A stretch of DNA of 49,159 nt, taken from contig JAKZSU010000004.1 in assembly GCA_047517485.1 (NCBI GenBank), positions 1 to 49,159 on the forward strand, given 5' to 3'. This stretch comes from JAKZSU01 sp047517485 (GTDB taxonomy: Bacteria; Pseudomonadota; Alphaproteobacteria; UBA7887). The position numbers and the translations under genes are program-made. This document shows positions 1-8,084 of this stretch, one piece after another. The notes under the pieces are model-generated. The model was given only the letters and a program-made list of their open reading frames with translations, had not been told where the DNA came from and did not search any database. How positions within the stretch are numbered: the stretch's first letter is position 1; each line of letters opens with the position of its first letter.

Positions 1-160
1 AGTGAGACGCTGTCAAAATCGTTCCGTAAGTCGATAGGCGCTGCCATGGCGAACCTCATTGGTTCACCACATTGAGTCAGAGATCGGACCGCTTGGGAAT
101 CCCCAACGTGAGTCAGGCATTCCGCTCGGTGGTATAAGATGGTTTTATTATCTAGCATTG

Positions 161-730
161 CTAACGATTTTCGCCCGGCAGCCATAATACATCCGCCGCG
201 CCATCATCGTTGAGATGGCGGGCAAGGACGAAGAGATGGTCGGACAGACGATTGAGATAGGTCAAGATTGGCGCCGCCACGGGCTCCACCTCGGCCAAGG
301 CGCCGACCAGGCGTTCCGCCCGGCGCACCACGGTTCGGGCGTGATGAAGATGCGCCGACGCCGGCGTGCCGCCGGGCAAAATGAACGACGTCAGCGCGGC
401 GAGGCGATCGTTCATCGCATCGATCTCGCCTTCGAGACGTTCGGTCAAGGACGTGGCCACGCGCAAGCGCGACTTGCCGCCGTCGCCCGCGCCGGAGTCG
501 GGCACGCAGAGGTCGGCGCCGAGGTCGAACAAATCGTTTTGGATCCGCGCCAGCATGGCATCGGCTTCGCCTTGGGTGTGAAGGCGGGCAAGGCCGATCA
601 CCGAATTTGCCTCGTCCACCGTGCCGTAGGCCGCGACCCGCGCACCGTGCTTGGCCACACGCTTGCCGTCACCGAGCGACGTCTGGCCGCTATCGCCGCC
701 ACGGGTATAGATTCTATCGAGTTTGACCAT
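161..730 (-). CDS. Cob(I)alamin adenosyltransferase, PduO/MMAB type
   Basis: ATP:corrinoid adenosyltransferase that transfers the adenosyl group of ATP to cob(I)alamin to give coenzyme B12; cytoplasmic. The 189-residue protein carries the N-terminal family signature YTRGGDSGQTSLGDG followed by VAAYGTVDEANS, the basic motif RTVVRRAER and the C-terminal YLNRLSDHLFVLARHLN, all typical of the PduO/MMAB family, and the length is normal. I chose the ATG at 730 because it begins MVKLDRIYTRGG and has a weak GGAA ribosome site upstream; a longer reading to 838 would add an unlikely arginine-rich tail. It stands alone, next to a divergent small gene. No cobalamin riboswitch was recognisable in 731-929. 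Identity is clear; the paralogue symbol (pduO or cobO2) is not decided by the sequence. Confidence 0.93.
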   Translation of the reverse strand: MVKLDRIYTRGGDSGQTSLGDGKRVAKHGARVAAYGTVDEANSVIGLARLHTQGEADAMLARIQNDLFDLGADLCVPDSGAGDGGKSRLRVATSLTERLEGEIDAMNDRLAALTSFILPGGTPASAHLHHARTVVRRAERLVGALAEVEPVAAPILTYLNRLSDHLFVLARHLNDDGAADVLWLPGENR

Positions 731-929
731 GCACTTTTCCGTCGTTCGGCGGGTGCGGCGATTCTCGCGAAAAAGCGGAACTCCAGCCTTGCACCCGTCA
801 CGGTCGGGCGATGATAGAGGCCTGACTTCGTTCGTCAATCACACTTGGGTCCGGTCGGGTTGGACAGGCCACCGGGAGCGCCCTAACTTCTGCATTGGAG
901 ACCGCGTTCTAGCGGTGAAGGATCGTCAC

Positions 930-1268
930 ATGCCCTTTGTCAAAAGAAACCAAGCCGGCGAGGTGATCGCGGCCTATGCGGAGGCGCAACCTGATGCCGG
1001 GGAATATCTCGCGCCGGACTCGGCCGAGCTCAGCCCGTTGGTGTCCGCGGCATCAGCGGAGGCCGGGACCGTCCAGGCGATGACCGAGTCCGATCTCGAC
1101 TTGGTTCGCGTGCTCGAGGATCTGGTCAACGCCCTGCTCCACAAGAATATCATCCAGCCGACCGACTTACCGGAAGAAGCCCGCGCCAAGATCCTCCAAC
1201 GCCAGCGCATGCGCGGCGAACTCGATGAATTGACTGGGCTGTTGGTCGAGGACGAAACCACGCTCTGA
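930..1268 (+). CDS. Small conserved hypothetical protein (112 aa)
   Basis: No function assigned. The 112-residue soluble protein begins MPFVKRNQAGEVIAAY and has an acidic C-terminal half with the segment DLVRVLEDLVNALLHKNII and then LPEEARAKILQRQRMRG, predicted helical. I recall similar short proteins in other proteobacteria, sometimes loosely labelled as tryptophan-synthase-like, but see nothing that supports an enzymatic role. The start at 930 is favoured by an AAGGA ribosome site seven bases upstream. It is divergent from the corrinoid adenosyltransferase and convergent with the ParD-like gene. Coding status is well supported by the ribosome site and codon usage. Confidence 0.75.
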   Translation: MPFVKRNQAGEVIAAYAEAQPDAGEYLAPDSAELSPLVSAASAEAGTVQAMTESDLDLVRVLEDLVNALLHKNIIQPTDLPEEARAKILQRQRMRGELDELTGLLVEDETTL

Positions 1269-1346
1269 GTGGCACGGTCGCCTGGGCAAAATTTAGAACC
1301 GCGGGTATGGCTTTCGACAACGGTCGTGTCGGCCCGTGGCGGGAAT

Positions 1347-1601
1347 CTATTCTTCTAGTAATACAGATTTGACAGCCCGCGCTCTGGCTTCCGCTATTAT
1401 CTCATCCGATGTTCGCGGGCTAATTCCGCTGGCAAGGCCGTCGTCTATCGCGGCCTGAAGCGCCATCACGCCTTCGCTGTCTTGGTCACGACGGATCAGG
1501 TCTCGGACATAATCGCTGGTGGTCGAATACCGCCCTTTACGGACTTGCGCTTCACACCAGTCTTTCATGGGATCGGGAACCGAGACGTTCATTTGCGCCA
1601 C
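1347..1601 (-). CDS. ParD-like antitoxin (orphan, ribbon-helix-helix)
   Basis: Antitoxin-type transcriptional repressor of the ParD/CC2985 family; such proteins bind their own promoter through an N-terminal ribbon-helix-helix and neutralise a ParE toxin with the C-terminal tail. Visible here are the strand NVSVPDPMKDWCEAQV, the helix turn GRYSTTSDYVRDLIRRDQ and an acidic-basic helical tail ending VKSVLLEE. The GTG at 1601 (product MAQMNVSVPD...) is preferred because GAGAGGA lies six bases upstream; ATG at 1592 or 1652 is possible. AT-rich sequence with TATATAAATATA just upstream (about 1650-1670) could be the promoter. In such pairs the toxin normally follows the antitoxin, but only 78 bases separate this stop from the convergent neighbour, so no ParE partner exists locally. 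Confidence 0.82.
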   Translation of the reverse strand: MAQMNVSVPDPMKDWCEAQVRKGRYSTTSDYVRDLIRRDQDSEGVMALQAAIDDGLASGISPRTSDEIIAEARARAVKSVLLEE

Positions 1602-1688
1602 GGGCTTTCCTCTCACCTGTTCGGATTGGCAAAGAATATCGAAAATTGTCATATATTTATATAGAGGATCGCGAGCAATCTGACCGGT

Positions 1689-2969
1689 TTACGGTCGGTG
1701 AACCGGTACCACGTAGGGGCCCTCCGGCACGAATGCTACGCGTGGATCGCCGGATTCGGCGACGCTCTTGGCAATCGCTTGTTCGACCGAGTCGGTCATC
1801 GCCACCCCGGTGAGCGCCCGGTCGTCGTCCGACAAGCCGTCGGAATAGAGATGGACGCCGCCCGCCCGCATGGGTTTTAGCTGCATCTCGGTCTGCCATT
1901 CGTCGACCGCGGCGTGGCGCTTTTCGAGCAGGCTGTCGAGAAAGCGCTCGGGGCCGATCTCGATCAAGCGGCGCTGCGAGGCGGCGAACGCGGGCGAGCC
2001 GAGTCCCTCCGAACACGCCGAGGCGATGATCAGATTGCCGCCCTTGGCGAGGATATCGAGCGGCCCGATCATGCCCTTGACGGTCTGGTAATAGGTCTTG
2101 TCGAGGGGATAACCGGCGGCGGAGGTGACCACGGTCGGAAATCGCTCTTTCACCGGCACTTGGGTGAACGGTTGAGTGAACGCGACGGCGTCGAGGTGGC
2201 TGGCGACGATCTCGCCATAATTGACGAACGACATCCGCCGGTGTTCGTCGATCACCGTATTGACCGCCAGGGCACCGCCGATCATGGCAATGATCTCGAG
2301 TTGATCCTCGTGCAGCGGATTGTCGTCGAGCACGCAATTGACCGCGTTGGGGTCTTCCATGTAGCGCGCGCTGTGGAAGGTGGTGATGGTCTCGGCGCGG
2401 GCGACCCCGGGGGCGATCACTTTTCTGCCGCCGGAAAATCCGGCCATGAAATGGGGCTCGACCAGGCCGGTGGCGATCCGCAGATCGGCCTCGATCAAGC
2501 GCTTGTCGAGACCCACGACGTTGCCGCGGCTGGTGGTTCCGACGGGCACATGATCATTGTCGTTGCGGGCGAAATGGTTGACCACGTCGACGGTCTCCAG
2601 CACCCAGTCGTCGCCGACCAGTTCGCGAAGTTCCTCGCCCTCGTTGGGGCGGTGCAAGCCGGTGGCGACCAGCACGGTGATGGCGTCCGCCGCCATGCCG
2701 GCATCGAGCAGAGTGCGCACGATCACCGGCAGGATGGTTCCGTTGGGGACCGGCCGGGTGATGTCGCAGATCAGGATGCAGGCGCGGCGCGCGGTGCCGG
2801 CCAAGTCGGCCAACGGCGGCGCGCCGACCGGTTGGCCGAGCGCCTGGGCGACCGCCGCGGACGGGTCCGGCAAAACCGGCATCGCCGGCTTTCGCACCAC
2901 CGTCGCCCGCCAATCGGGCGCGACGGTGACCGGCAGCTTACCCCGGTGATAATTGAGCTCGACCTGCAT
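1689..2969 (-). CDS. larA: Nickel-pincer-dependent lactate racemase family protein LarA
   Basis: LarA-family racemase/epimerase that interconverts stereoisomers of a 2-hydroxyacid through a hydride-transfer mechanism using the nickel-pincer nucleotide (NPN); cytoplasmic. The 426-residue length fits the family. Key residues known from the Lactobacillus plantarum enzyme are present at matching spacing: CDITRP near 68-73, His106 in ATGLHR, His173 in EPHFMAGFSGGRK, the cofactor-anchoring lysine at 183, and the nickel-ligand histidine at 199 (TTFH). It is the last gene of the larC-larE-larB-larA run, six bases after larB. Lactate is not guaranteed as substrate, since LarA homologues act on several 2-hydroxyacids; the transporter at the start of the operon suggests an imported substrate. 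The family call is firm, the substrate unknown. Confidence 0.92.
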   Translation of the reverse strand: MQVELNYHRGKLPVTVAPDWRATVVRKPAMPVLPDPSAAVAQALGQPVGAPPLADLAGTARRACILICDITRPVPNGTILPVIVRTLLDAGMAADAITVLVATGLHRPNEGEELRELVGDDWVLETVDVVNHFARNDNDHVPVGTTSRGNVVGLDKRLIEADLRIATGLVEPHFMAGFSGGRKVIAPGVARAETITTFHSARYMEDPNAVNCVLDDNPLHEDQLEIIAMIGGALAVNTVIDEHRRMSFVNYGEIVASHLDAVAFTQPFTQVPVKERFPTVVTSAAGYPLDKTYYQTVKGMIGPLDILAKGGNLIIASACSEGLGSPAFAASQRRLIEIGPERFLDSLLEKRHAAVDEWQTEMQLKPMRAGGVHLYSDGLSDDDRALTGVAMTDSVEQAIAKSVAESGDPRVAFVPEGPYVVPVHRP

Positions 2970-2975
2970 GGCGAT

Positions 2976-3677
2976 TTAGGTTCCCGTGCTCACATCCTGC
3001 AAAACCGCCGCTGCGCCCGCGACCCCGAGCACCCGCATGGCGGCGCAGGCGGCGCCGTAGCCATTGTCGATATTGACCGTCAGCACCCCTGGGCTACAGC
3101 TCACCAGCGCGGCGTGCAGCGCGGTTTCGCCTTTGTTGGCAACGCCATAGCCGGTCGAGGTCGGCACCGCGATCAGCACCCCGGGCACCAAGCCACCGAG
3201 GACGCTGACCAGCGCCGCGTCCATGCCGGCGACCGCGATCACCACGTCCATCGTCTCGAGTCGCTCGACCTGTTCAAGCAGGCGCCACAAGCCGGCGACC
3301 CCGACATCGAAGATCAACTCGCTCGCATGACCAGCATAGGCGAGCGTGCGCGCGGCCTCGCGGCCGATGGCGGCGTCCGACGAGCCGGCGGTGACAATCG
3401 CCACTCGCGCCGCGCCGGCGGGCGTCGCTACGGCGCCGAAAAAGCCGGTGCGCGTGGTCGCATCGTAATCGATCGCCGCCAGGTGTCCGGGGGCGAACGC
3501 CGCCAATTGCGAGTCGTTGAGGCGGGTCAGCAGCGCGGTCCGGCCCTTGGCCGCCAAATCGTCGAGGATATGCGCGAGCTGGCCCGCGGTCTTGTTCTCG
3601 CAGAAGATCGCTTCCTCGATGCCGATGCGTGACGACCGCGCATGATCGAGGCGGACTTCGCGCGCCGACGAGGTCAT
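2976..3677 (-). CDS. larB: LarB, pyridinium-3,5-biscarboxylic acid mononucleotide synthase
   Basis: First enzyme of NPN cofactor synthesis: it carboxylates and hydrolyses nicotinic acid adenine dinucleotide to pyridinium-3,5-biscarboxylic acid mononucleotide. The 233-residue protein has the N-terminal motif LDHARSSRIGIEEAIFCENK and a C-terminal PurE/AIR-carboxylase-like domain with VAIVTAGSSD, the AGMDAALVSVLGGLVPG segment, GYGVANKGETALHAAL and SCSPGVLTVNIDNGYGAA. The glutamate and cysteine of the last two segments match positions known to be catalytic in LarB. The start overlaps the larE stop by four bases (ATGA), showing translational coupling. Identity is secure from motifs and operon context. 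Confidence 0.94.
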   Translation of the reverse strand: MTSSAREVRLDHARSSRIGIEEAIFCENKTAGQLAHILDDLAAKGRTALLTRLNDSQLAAFAPGHLAAIDYDATTRTGFFGAVATPAGAARVAIVTAGSSDAAIGREAARTLAYAGHASELIFDVGVAGLWRLLEQVERLETMDVVIAVAGMDAALVSVLGGLVPGVLIAVPTSTGYGVANKGETALHAALVSCSPGVLTVNIDNGYGAACAAMRVLGVAGAAAVLQDVSTGT

Positions 3678-4507
3678 CGCTTGTCGCCGCCGACGAAGGC
3701 GCTGCCTTGGCGATAGGCCGCGAACTCGATCCGCGGGGCGGGTCGGTCGACGGCGAACATGGACGCAATCGGCGTCGCCACATCGTCGCGCATCTCGGCC
3801 CCGAGGCCGTCGAGGGTGATCTCGTCGAGTTCGATCACCACGCCGGTTCGGCGCACCCGACAGCGCACTGTCGTGGGATTGAGGCGGCGGCGCAACCAGC
3901 GCTCCGCCGCGTCAATCGAAGCGAGCGTGTCGGCCTCGATCGCGATCCCGGTCTCGACCCGGCTTGACAGGCACGGCGCCGACGCCAGCTCGGCGAATTC
4001 GTCCAATCCGAGCACAGTGGCCAGCGCGCGGATCGAGGCTTTGCCGATCTCCGCCTCGATCCAGGGGTGGCGTACCCGATGATCGGCCGCGGCGTCCAAT
4101 CCCGGGCGGTAATCGCCGAGATCGTCCAAATTGGCGCCCGAGACCACCGTATCGTCGGTGAGCGATTGAATGGTGCGGTATAGATTGTCCTTGCAATAGA
4201 AACATCGGTTCACCGGATTGGCGCGATAGGTGGAGTCGGAGAACTCTCCCGCATCGATCACCGTCAGCGACCATTGGTCTTGCGCCGCTCTGGCTTTGAG
4301 GCGCGCGGTCGCTTCCTCGGGCACCGCCGGCGAGACCGCGTGAAACAGCCGCGTCAAGGTCGGCGCGCGGCGATGCGCGACCGCCGCCAGGGTCACGCTG
4401 TCGACGCCACCGCTGACCGCGACCGCGACCGGACCGATCGCATCGAGCACCGCGTGTACCCGGTCGATGGTCTCGGAATATGAGTCAGAGCTAAGCGTCA
4501 CCGTCAT
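3674..4507 (-). CDS. larE: LarE, ATP-dependent sulfur insertase for the nickel-pincer cofactor
   Basis: Second step of NPN synthesis: LarE adenylates the two carboxylates and inserts sulfur, giving the bisthiocarboxylic acid mononucleotide. The 277-residue PP-loop protein shows VAVSGGVDSVTLA (about 29-41), the family motif NRCFYCK (Cys102, Cys105) and APCLSSRVETG with Cys179, which aligns with the sacrificial cysteine 176 of the Lactobacillus plantarum enzyme. A further cysteine (216) occurs in VRCRVRRTG. Some LarE proteins instead use a 4Fe-4S cluster held by three cysteines; the sequence does not decide between the two mechanisms. ATG 4507 was chosen because it gives the usual N-terminus; the longer reading to 4669 runs inside larC with arginine-rich sequence. 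It overlaps larC by 17 bases. Confidence 0.93.
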   Translation of the reverse strand: MTVTLSSDSYSETIDRVHAVLDAIGPVAVAVSGGVDSVTLAAVAHRRAPTLTRLFHAVSPAVPEEATARLKARAAQDQWSLTVIDAGEFSDSTYRANPVNRCFYCKDNLYRTIQSLTDDTVVSGANLDDLGDYRPGLDAAADHRVRHPWIEAEIGKASIRALATVLGLDEFAELASAPCLSSRVETGIAIEADTLASIDAAERWLRRRLNPTTVRCRVRRTGVVIELDEITLDGLGAEMRDDVATPIASMFAVDRPAPRIEFAAYRQGSAFVGGDKR

Positions 4508-5693
4508 TTGGTTCCTTGTCGAGTGCCTGATCTTCCGCGCGCCTTCGCGCCGTCGCGCGCCCGGCGTGGCCGTCCGGATAATCGGCGACATCGCCGATTT
4601 CCGCCTTGGCGGTGCGCGCGCCGCCCCCGCGCGAGACCATCTTAACCCGGACCGCCCCCTGTTCGCCATCTACCGCGACACTTTCGCGTGACAGCACCAT
4701 CCGATCGGCGACTGTCCAGCGCAGCCCAATGGTGGTGGTTTCGCGAAAACAGACGGCGGCGACGGCGGCGATCCGGCCCGGTTCGGCGAGCACCCGGACC
4801 TGGGTGGCGTGGCGGCCCTGCTTGCCGATCACGCTTTGTTGGACAACGTCGATCACCCCGTCGGCTGCCCGCACGCGGTCGAGCCCGACAGCGAGATCCT
4901 CGGCGGTCTGATCGTCGATGTCGAATTCGAGGGCCGCGACGCGGTCGCCGGCGGTCACCTCCGAGTTTTGGTGAATTTGCGCGCGCAGCACGTTGCTGCG
5001 GCCGGTCAGGCGCCGGGTGCCGAAACCGTGCCCGGTGGCGATCAGCCGTCGCGGTGTGAAGTCGGCCGCTTGCGCCGGCGCCAAGTGTCGCAAGATAGCC
5101 GCCCCGGTCGGGGTTATCCGCTCGCCGTCGATGCCGTCGTCCACCAGCGTCATACCGGTGAGAAGGATGCTGGTCGCCGGCGCTGGCACCGGTAGTACGC
5201 CATGCGCGGTTCTGACCGTACCGCGACCCCGCGGCAGGGCGCCGCACGACCAAGTGGGCGAGCCGAGTGCCTCGATCAGCATCGCCGCGGCGACCAGGTC
5301 GACCAGGGTATCGAGCCCGCCGAGTTCGTGAAATTTTACCTCGGCGGCGGGGATCCCGTGCACTTGCGCCTCGGCGTCGGCCAGCAGGTCGAGCATGGCG
5401 ACGGCGCGCGCCTTGACCGCGGCATCGAGGGCGGCGGCCACCATGCGGTCGCGCAAATCGGCGGCCGGAGTCGAGGCCGGCGGCGCCGGACAGGCGACGG
5501 TAAACACCCTGCCGCGCAGCACGCCGTCGCCGTGCGCGGCGGCCTCGAAGGAAAGCTTGTCGTCACCGCCGAGCGCGGCGATGGCGCGCTGAACCGCGGC
5601 TTCGAGATCGGGACACGCATCGAGCAAGGCGGCGGCGAACATGTCTCCCGCGACCCCGCCGAGCGCATCGAGATGGACGTGCAGCGGCATCAC
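4491..5693 (-). CDS. larC: LarC, CTP-dependent nickel insertase (single uninterrupted gene)
   Basis: Last step of NPN synthesis: CTP-dependent insertion of nickel into the bisthiocarboxylic precursor. The 400-residue protein begins with the family signature HVHLDALGGVAGDMFAAALL, then VKFHELGGLDTLVDLVAA, the segment RGRGTVRTAHGVLPVPAPAT, TPTGAAILRHLA and GHGFGTRRL. The C-terminal LarC2 part has FDIDDQTAEDLAVGLDRVR and CFRETTTIGLR. In Lactobacillus plantarum the two parts are joined by a programmed frameshift; here they form one continuous reading frame. Its start overlaps the dusA stop by four bases and its end overlaps larE. Identity is secure. Confidence 0.94.
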   Translation of the reverse strand: MMPLHVHLDALGGVAGDMFAAALLDACPDLEAAVQRAIAALGGDDKLSFEAAAHGDGVLRGRVFTVACPAPPASTPAADLRDRMVAAALDAAVKARAVAMLDLLADAEAQVHGIPAAEVKFHELGGLDTLVDLVAAAMLIEALGSPTWSCGALPRGRGTVRTAHGVLPVPAPATSILLTGMTLVDDGIDGERITPTGAAILRHLAPAQAADFTPRRLIATGHGFGTRRLTGRSNVLRAQIHQNSEVTAGDRVAALEFDIDDQTAEDLAVGLDRVRAADGVIDVVQQSVIGKQGRHATQVRVLAEPGRIAAVAAVCFRETTTIGLRWTVADRMVLSRESVAVDGEQGAVRVKMVSRGGGARTAKAEIGDVADYPDGHAGRATARRRAEDQALDKEPNDGDA

Positions 5694-6664
5694 TCGACCT
5701 CGGGTCGGACCTTGGCCACGGCCGCCTTCAATACGTCGCTACCGGCGATGGCGCGAGGCGCGTGTTCGCTGATATGACGGCGCCACGCGCGCCCGCCGGG
5801 CTGGCCGCGAAACAGGCCGAGCATATGCCGCGCGATGCCGTGCAGCGGCACCCCCGCCGCGACCTCGCGATCGACATAAGGGACCATCTGCTCGACCACG
5901 GCGTGGCGAGCGGACGGTTCGCCGGTATCGCCAAAGATCGCGTGGTCGGCCTCGGCGAGCATGAACGGGTCCACATAGGCCGCTCGACCGATCATGACGC
6001 CATCGACATGGGTCAAGTGGGAGCGCGCTTCGTCGAGGCTCATGATGCCGCCATTGATGATGATCTCGAGGTCGGGAAAATCCCCTTTCAGGCGATAGAC
6101 CCGATCGTAATCGAGCGGCGGTATGTCGCGGTTGTCCTTGGGGCTGAGACCGGACAGATACGCCTTGCGGGCGTGCACGATGAAGGTGCGGCATCCCACC
6201 CCGGCGACGGTCTCGACGAAACCGCGAAGAAACGCGTAGTCGTCGTGATCGTCGATGCCGATGCGGCTCTTTACCGTCACCGGCGTATCCGACGCCGCGC
6301 GCATCGCCGCGACACAGTCCGCCACCAAGCGCGGCTCGGCCATCAGGCAGGCGCCGAAGCGGCCGCGCTGCACTCGATCGCTCGGACAGCCGACATTGAG
6401 GTTGACTTCGTCATAGCCCCACGCCGCCGCCATCGCGGCGCAGCGCGCGAGGTCCGCGGGATCGCTGCCGCCGAGTTGCAGCGCCACCGGATGCTCGCTT
6501 TGATCAAAGCGCAAAAAGCGCTCGGTGTCGCCGTGGATCAGCGCGCCGGTGGTCACCATCTCGCTGTAGAGCACCGTGTGGCGGGTCATCCGCCGTAAAA
6601 AGAACCGGTCGTGGCGATCGGTGCGGTCCATCATCGGCGCGACACAGAGGCGGTGATCAAGCAT
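5690..6664 (-). CDS. dusA: tRNA-dihydrouridine(20/20a) synthase DusA
   Basis: FMN-dependent reductase that converts uridines 20/20a in the tRNA D-loop to dihydrouridine. The protein of about 324 residues opens with the DusA hallmark LCVAPMMDRTDRHDRFFLR, followed by YSEMVTTGALIHGD, the catalytic-cysteine motif VNLNVGCPSDRVQ with GRFGACLM, then FIVHARKA, LSPKDNRDIPPLDY and INGGIMS. Length and motif order are standard for DusA. ATG 6664 gives MLDHRLCVAP and overlaps livF by eight bases; GTG 6670 is an alternative. It sits between livF and larC with overlaps at both ends. A housekeeping tRNA modifier inside a transporter/cofactor operon is odd and may simply be hitch-hiking. Confidence 0.95.
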   Translation of the reverse strand: MLDHRLCVAPMMDRTDRHDRFFLRRMTRHTVLYSEMVTTGALIHGDTERFLRFDQSEHPVALQLGGSDPADLARCAAMAAAWGYDEVNLNVGCPSDRVQRGRFGACLMAEPRLVADCVAAMRAASDTPVTVKSRIGIDDHDDYAFLRGFVETVAGVGCRTFIVHARKAYLSGLSPKDNRDIPPLDYDRVYRLKGDFPDLEIIINGGIMSLDEARSHLTHVDGVMIGRAAYVDPFMLAEADHAIFGDTGEPSARHAVVEQMVPYVDREVAAGVPLHGIARHMLGLFRGQPGGRAWRRHISEHAPRAIAGSDVLKAAVAKVRPEVE

Positions 6665-7325
6665 GGGCACCGGCCTCCGCCTTGGTCACCCGGCCGCGCT
6701 CGATGACATACAGCGCATCGACGAGATCGCCGGAATGGGTCGAGTCGGATTCCGACAACAGCACTGAAAGGCCTTGGTCCTTGAGCCCCGAGAGAACCTC
6801 GACCAAGCGGCCCGCGAGAGCCGGCGCGAGACCTTCGAAGGGTTCGTCGAGCAAAACCAGCTTGGTGCCGGGCATCAGGGCGCGCGCGAGCGCGATCAGT
6901 TTTTGTTGTCCGCCGGAGAGCTGCATCGCCTTGCGCATCGCGAATTTTTCGACCTCCGGCAGGAGCCGGTATATCCCCGCCAGACGGTCCTCGGCATCGG
7001 CGAGCTTACACGCCCAACCCGGCACCAGGATGTTCTCGCGCACGGTGAGCTCGGGCACCAGGCGGCGGTCCTCGGGCATATAGCCGATGCCGAGACGTGC
7101 CCGCACGTGCGCCGGCTGGCGCGCCAGATCGGTGCCGTCGAACCGAATGTCGCCCGAGCGCGCGGGAATAAGCCCCATCACGCTGCGCATGACGGTGGTC
7201 TTGCCGGCACCGTTGCGTCCCATCAGACCGGTCAAGGTGCCCGGCGCGACATCCAGCGCGACCCCTTCGAGAATGCTCGCCGAAGCGATCGATACGCTGA
7301 GATTGCTGACCCTGAGCATGGTCAT
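6657..7325 (-). CDS. livF: HAAT-family ABC transporter ATP-binding protein, LivF type
   Basis: One of the two ATPases powering a hydrophobic/branched-chain amino-acid-type importer at the inner membrane. The 222-residue protein has Walker A GRNGAGKTTVMRS, the short LivF-specific helical region GYMPEDRRLVPELTVRENI, signature LSGGQQKLIALARALM and Walker B KLVLLDEPFEGLAP. It overlaps livG by four bases upstream and dusA downstream. LivF-type transporters carry amino acids, amides, urea and various organic acids, so the name describes the family and not the substrate; the lar genes behind it suggest a hydroxy acid. The type call is firm. Confidence 0.9.
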   Translation of the reverse strand: MTMLRVSNLSVSIASASILEGVALDVAPGTLTGLMGRNGAGKTTVMRSVMGLIPARSGDIRFDGTDLARQPAHVRARLGIGYMPEDRRLVPELTVRENILVPGWACKLADAEDRLAGIYRLLPEVEKFAMRKAMQLSGGQQKLIALARALMPGTKLVLLDEPFEGLAPALAGRLVEVLSGLKDQGLSVLLSESDSTHSGDLVDALYVIERGRVTKAEAGAHA

Positions 7326-8083
7326 TTCCGCCGGTGCAGTTCGGGACCAATGACATGGGTACGCACGTCGGCATCGGCGAGGACTTCGGCGGTCGGACCG
7401 TCGGCGATTACCCGGCCGTCATAAAACGCGATGACGCGGGGCGCATAGCGCTCGACGATCTCCATGTCGTGCTCGACAAACAGCACGGTAATTTTGGCGG
7501 CATCGAGCGCCGCCATGATGGTATCCATGGCCCCGGTTTTCTCGTCGGCGCTGATCCCGCTGGTCGGCTCGTCGAGCAGGAGCAGCGAGGTCTCGCCGAC
7601 CAACGCCATGGCGATGTCGAGCAGCTTGCGAATGCCTTGCGGCAATTTGCCGGCAACTTGGTCGTGATACTCGACAATGCCGAAGCGGCCGAGAAAGCCC
7701 TCGGCCTGATCGGCGATCGCCGGTTCGATCAACGGGCGCCATAGGCCGTGCCGCTCCTCGGCTGCGATGCCGAGCGCGATCACCATGTTCTCGAACACCG
7801 TGAGGTCGGGGAAAATTTGCGGAATCTGGAACGATCGATGGATACCCAGGCGCATCACCTGGCGCGGCCGGAGGCGAGTAATATCGCGCCCTTCGTGGCG
7901 AATGGTGCCGACGTCCGGTTTGAGATAACCGGTCACCATATTGACGAACGTGGTCTTCCCCGCGCCGTTGGCGCCGATCACGCCGACCCGCTCGCCGGCC
8001 TCGACCGCGATCGAGACGTCATCGGCGGCGACCACCGCGCCGAAGCGCTTGCCGAGCGATTCCGCGGACAATACGGGGGGCAT
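7322..8083 (-). CDS. livG: HAAT-family ABC transporter ATP-binding protein, LivG type
   Basis: Second ATPase of the same importer. The 253-residue protein shows Walker A GANGAGKTTFVNMVTG, the LivG-typical GIHRSFQIPQIFPDLTVFEN, a signature region KLPQGIRKLLDIAMAL that departs from the canonical LSGGQ, Walker B LLLLDEPTSGISADE and the switch histidine in VLFVEHDMEIVE. It starts one base after livM and overlaps livF by four bases. The altered signature loop occurs in other LivG-like proteins and does not by itself imply loss of function. Confidence 0.9.
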   Translation of the reverse strand: MPPVLSAESLGKRFGAVVAADDVSIAVEAGERVGVIGANGAGKTTFVNMVTGYLKPDVGTIRHEGRDITRLRPRQVMRLGIHRSFQIPQIFPDLTVFENMVIALGIAAEERHGLWRPLIEPAIADQAEGFLGRFGIVEYHDQVAGKLPQGIRKLLDIAMALVGETSLLLLDEPTSGISADEKTGAMDTIMAALDAAKITVLFVEHDMEIVERYAPRVIAFYDGRVIADGPTAEVLADADVRTHVIGPELHRRK

Positions 8084-8084
8084 G

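Noticed and set aside
1..160. RNA gene or other feature at the window start
   Set aside because: Only a tiny GAACC/GGTTC hairpin is visible; there is no cloverleaf or terminator.
731..929. Possible cobalamin riboswitch near the adenosyltransferase
   Set aside because: I could not see the conserved B12-box or the four-way-junction arrangement in this 199-base gap.
1914..3632. Long plus-strand reading frame of 572 codons across larA and larB
   Set aside because: It is the mirror of GC-rich lar genes, has no family motif and is rich in Gly, Asp, His and Arg in the way antisense frames are.
4491..5693. Programmed frameshift in larC as in Lactobacillus plantarum
   Set aside because: Both halves are in one continuous frame here, so no frameshift is needed.
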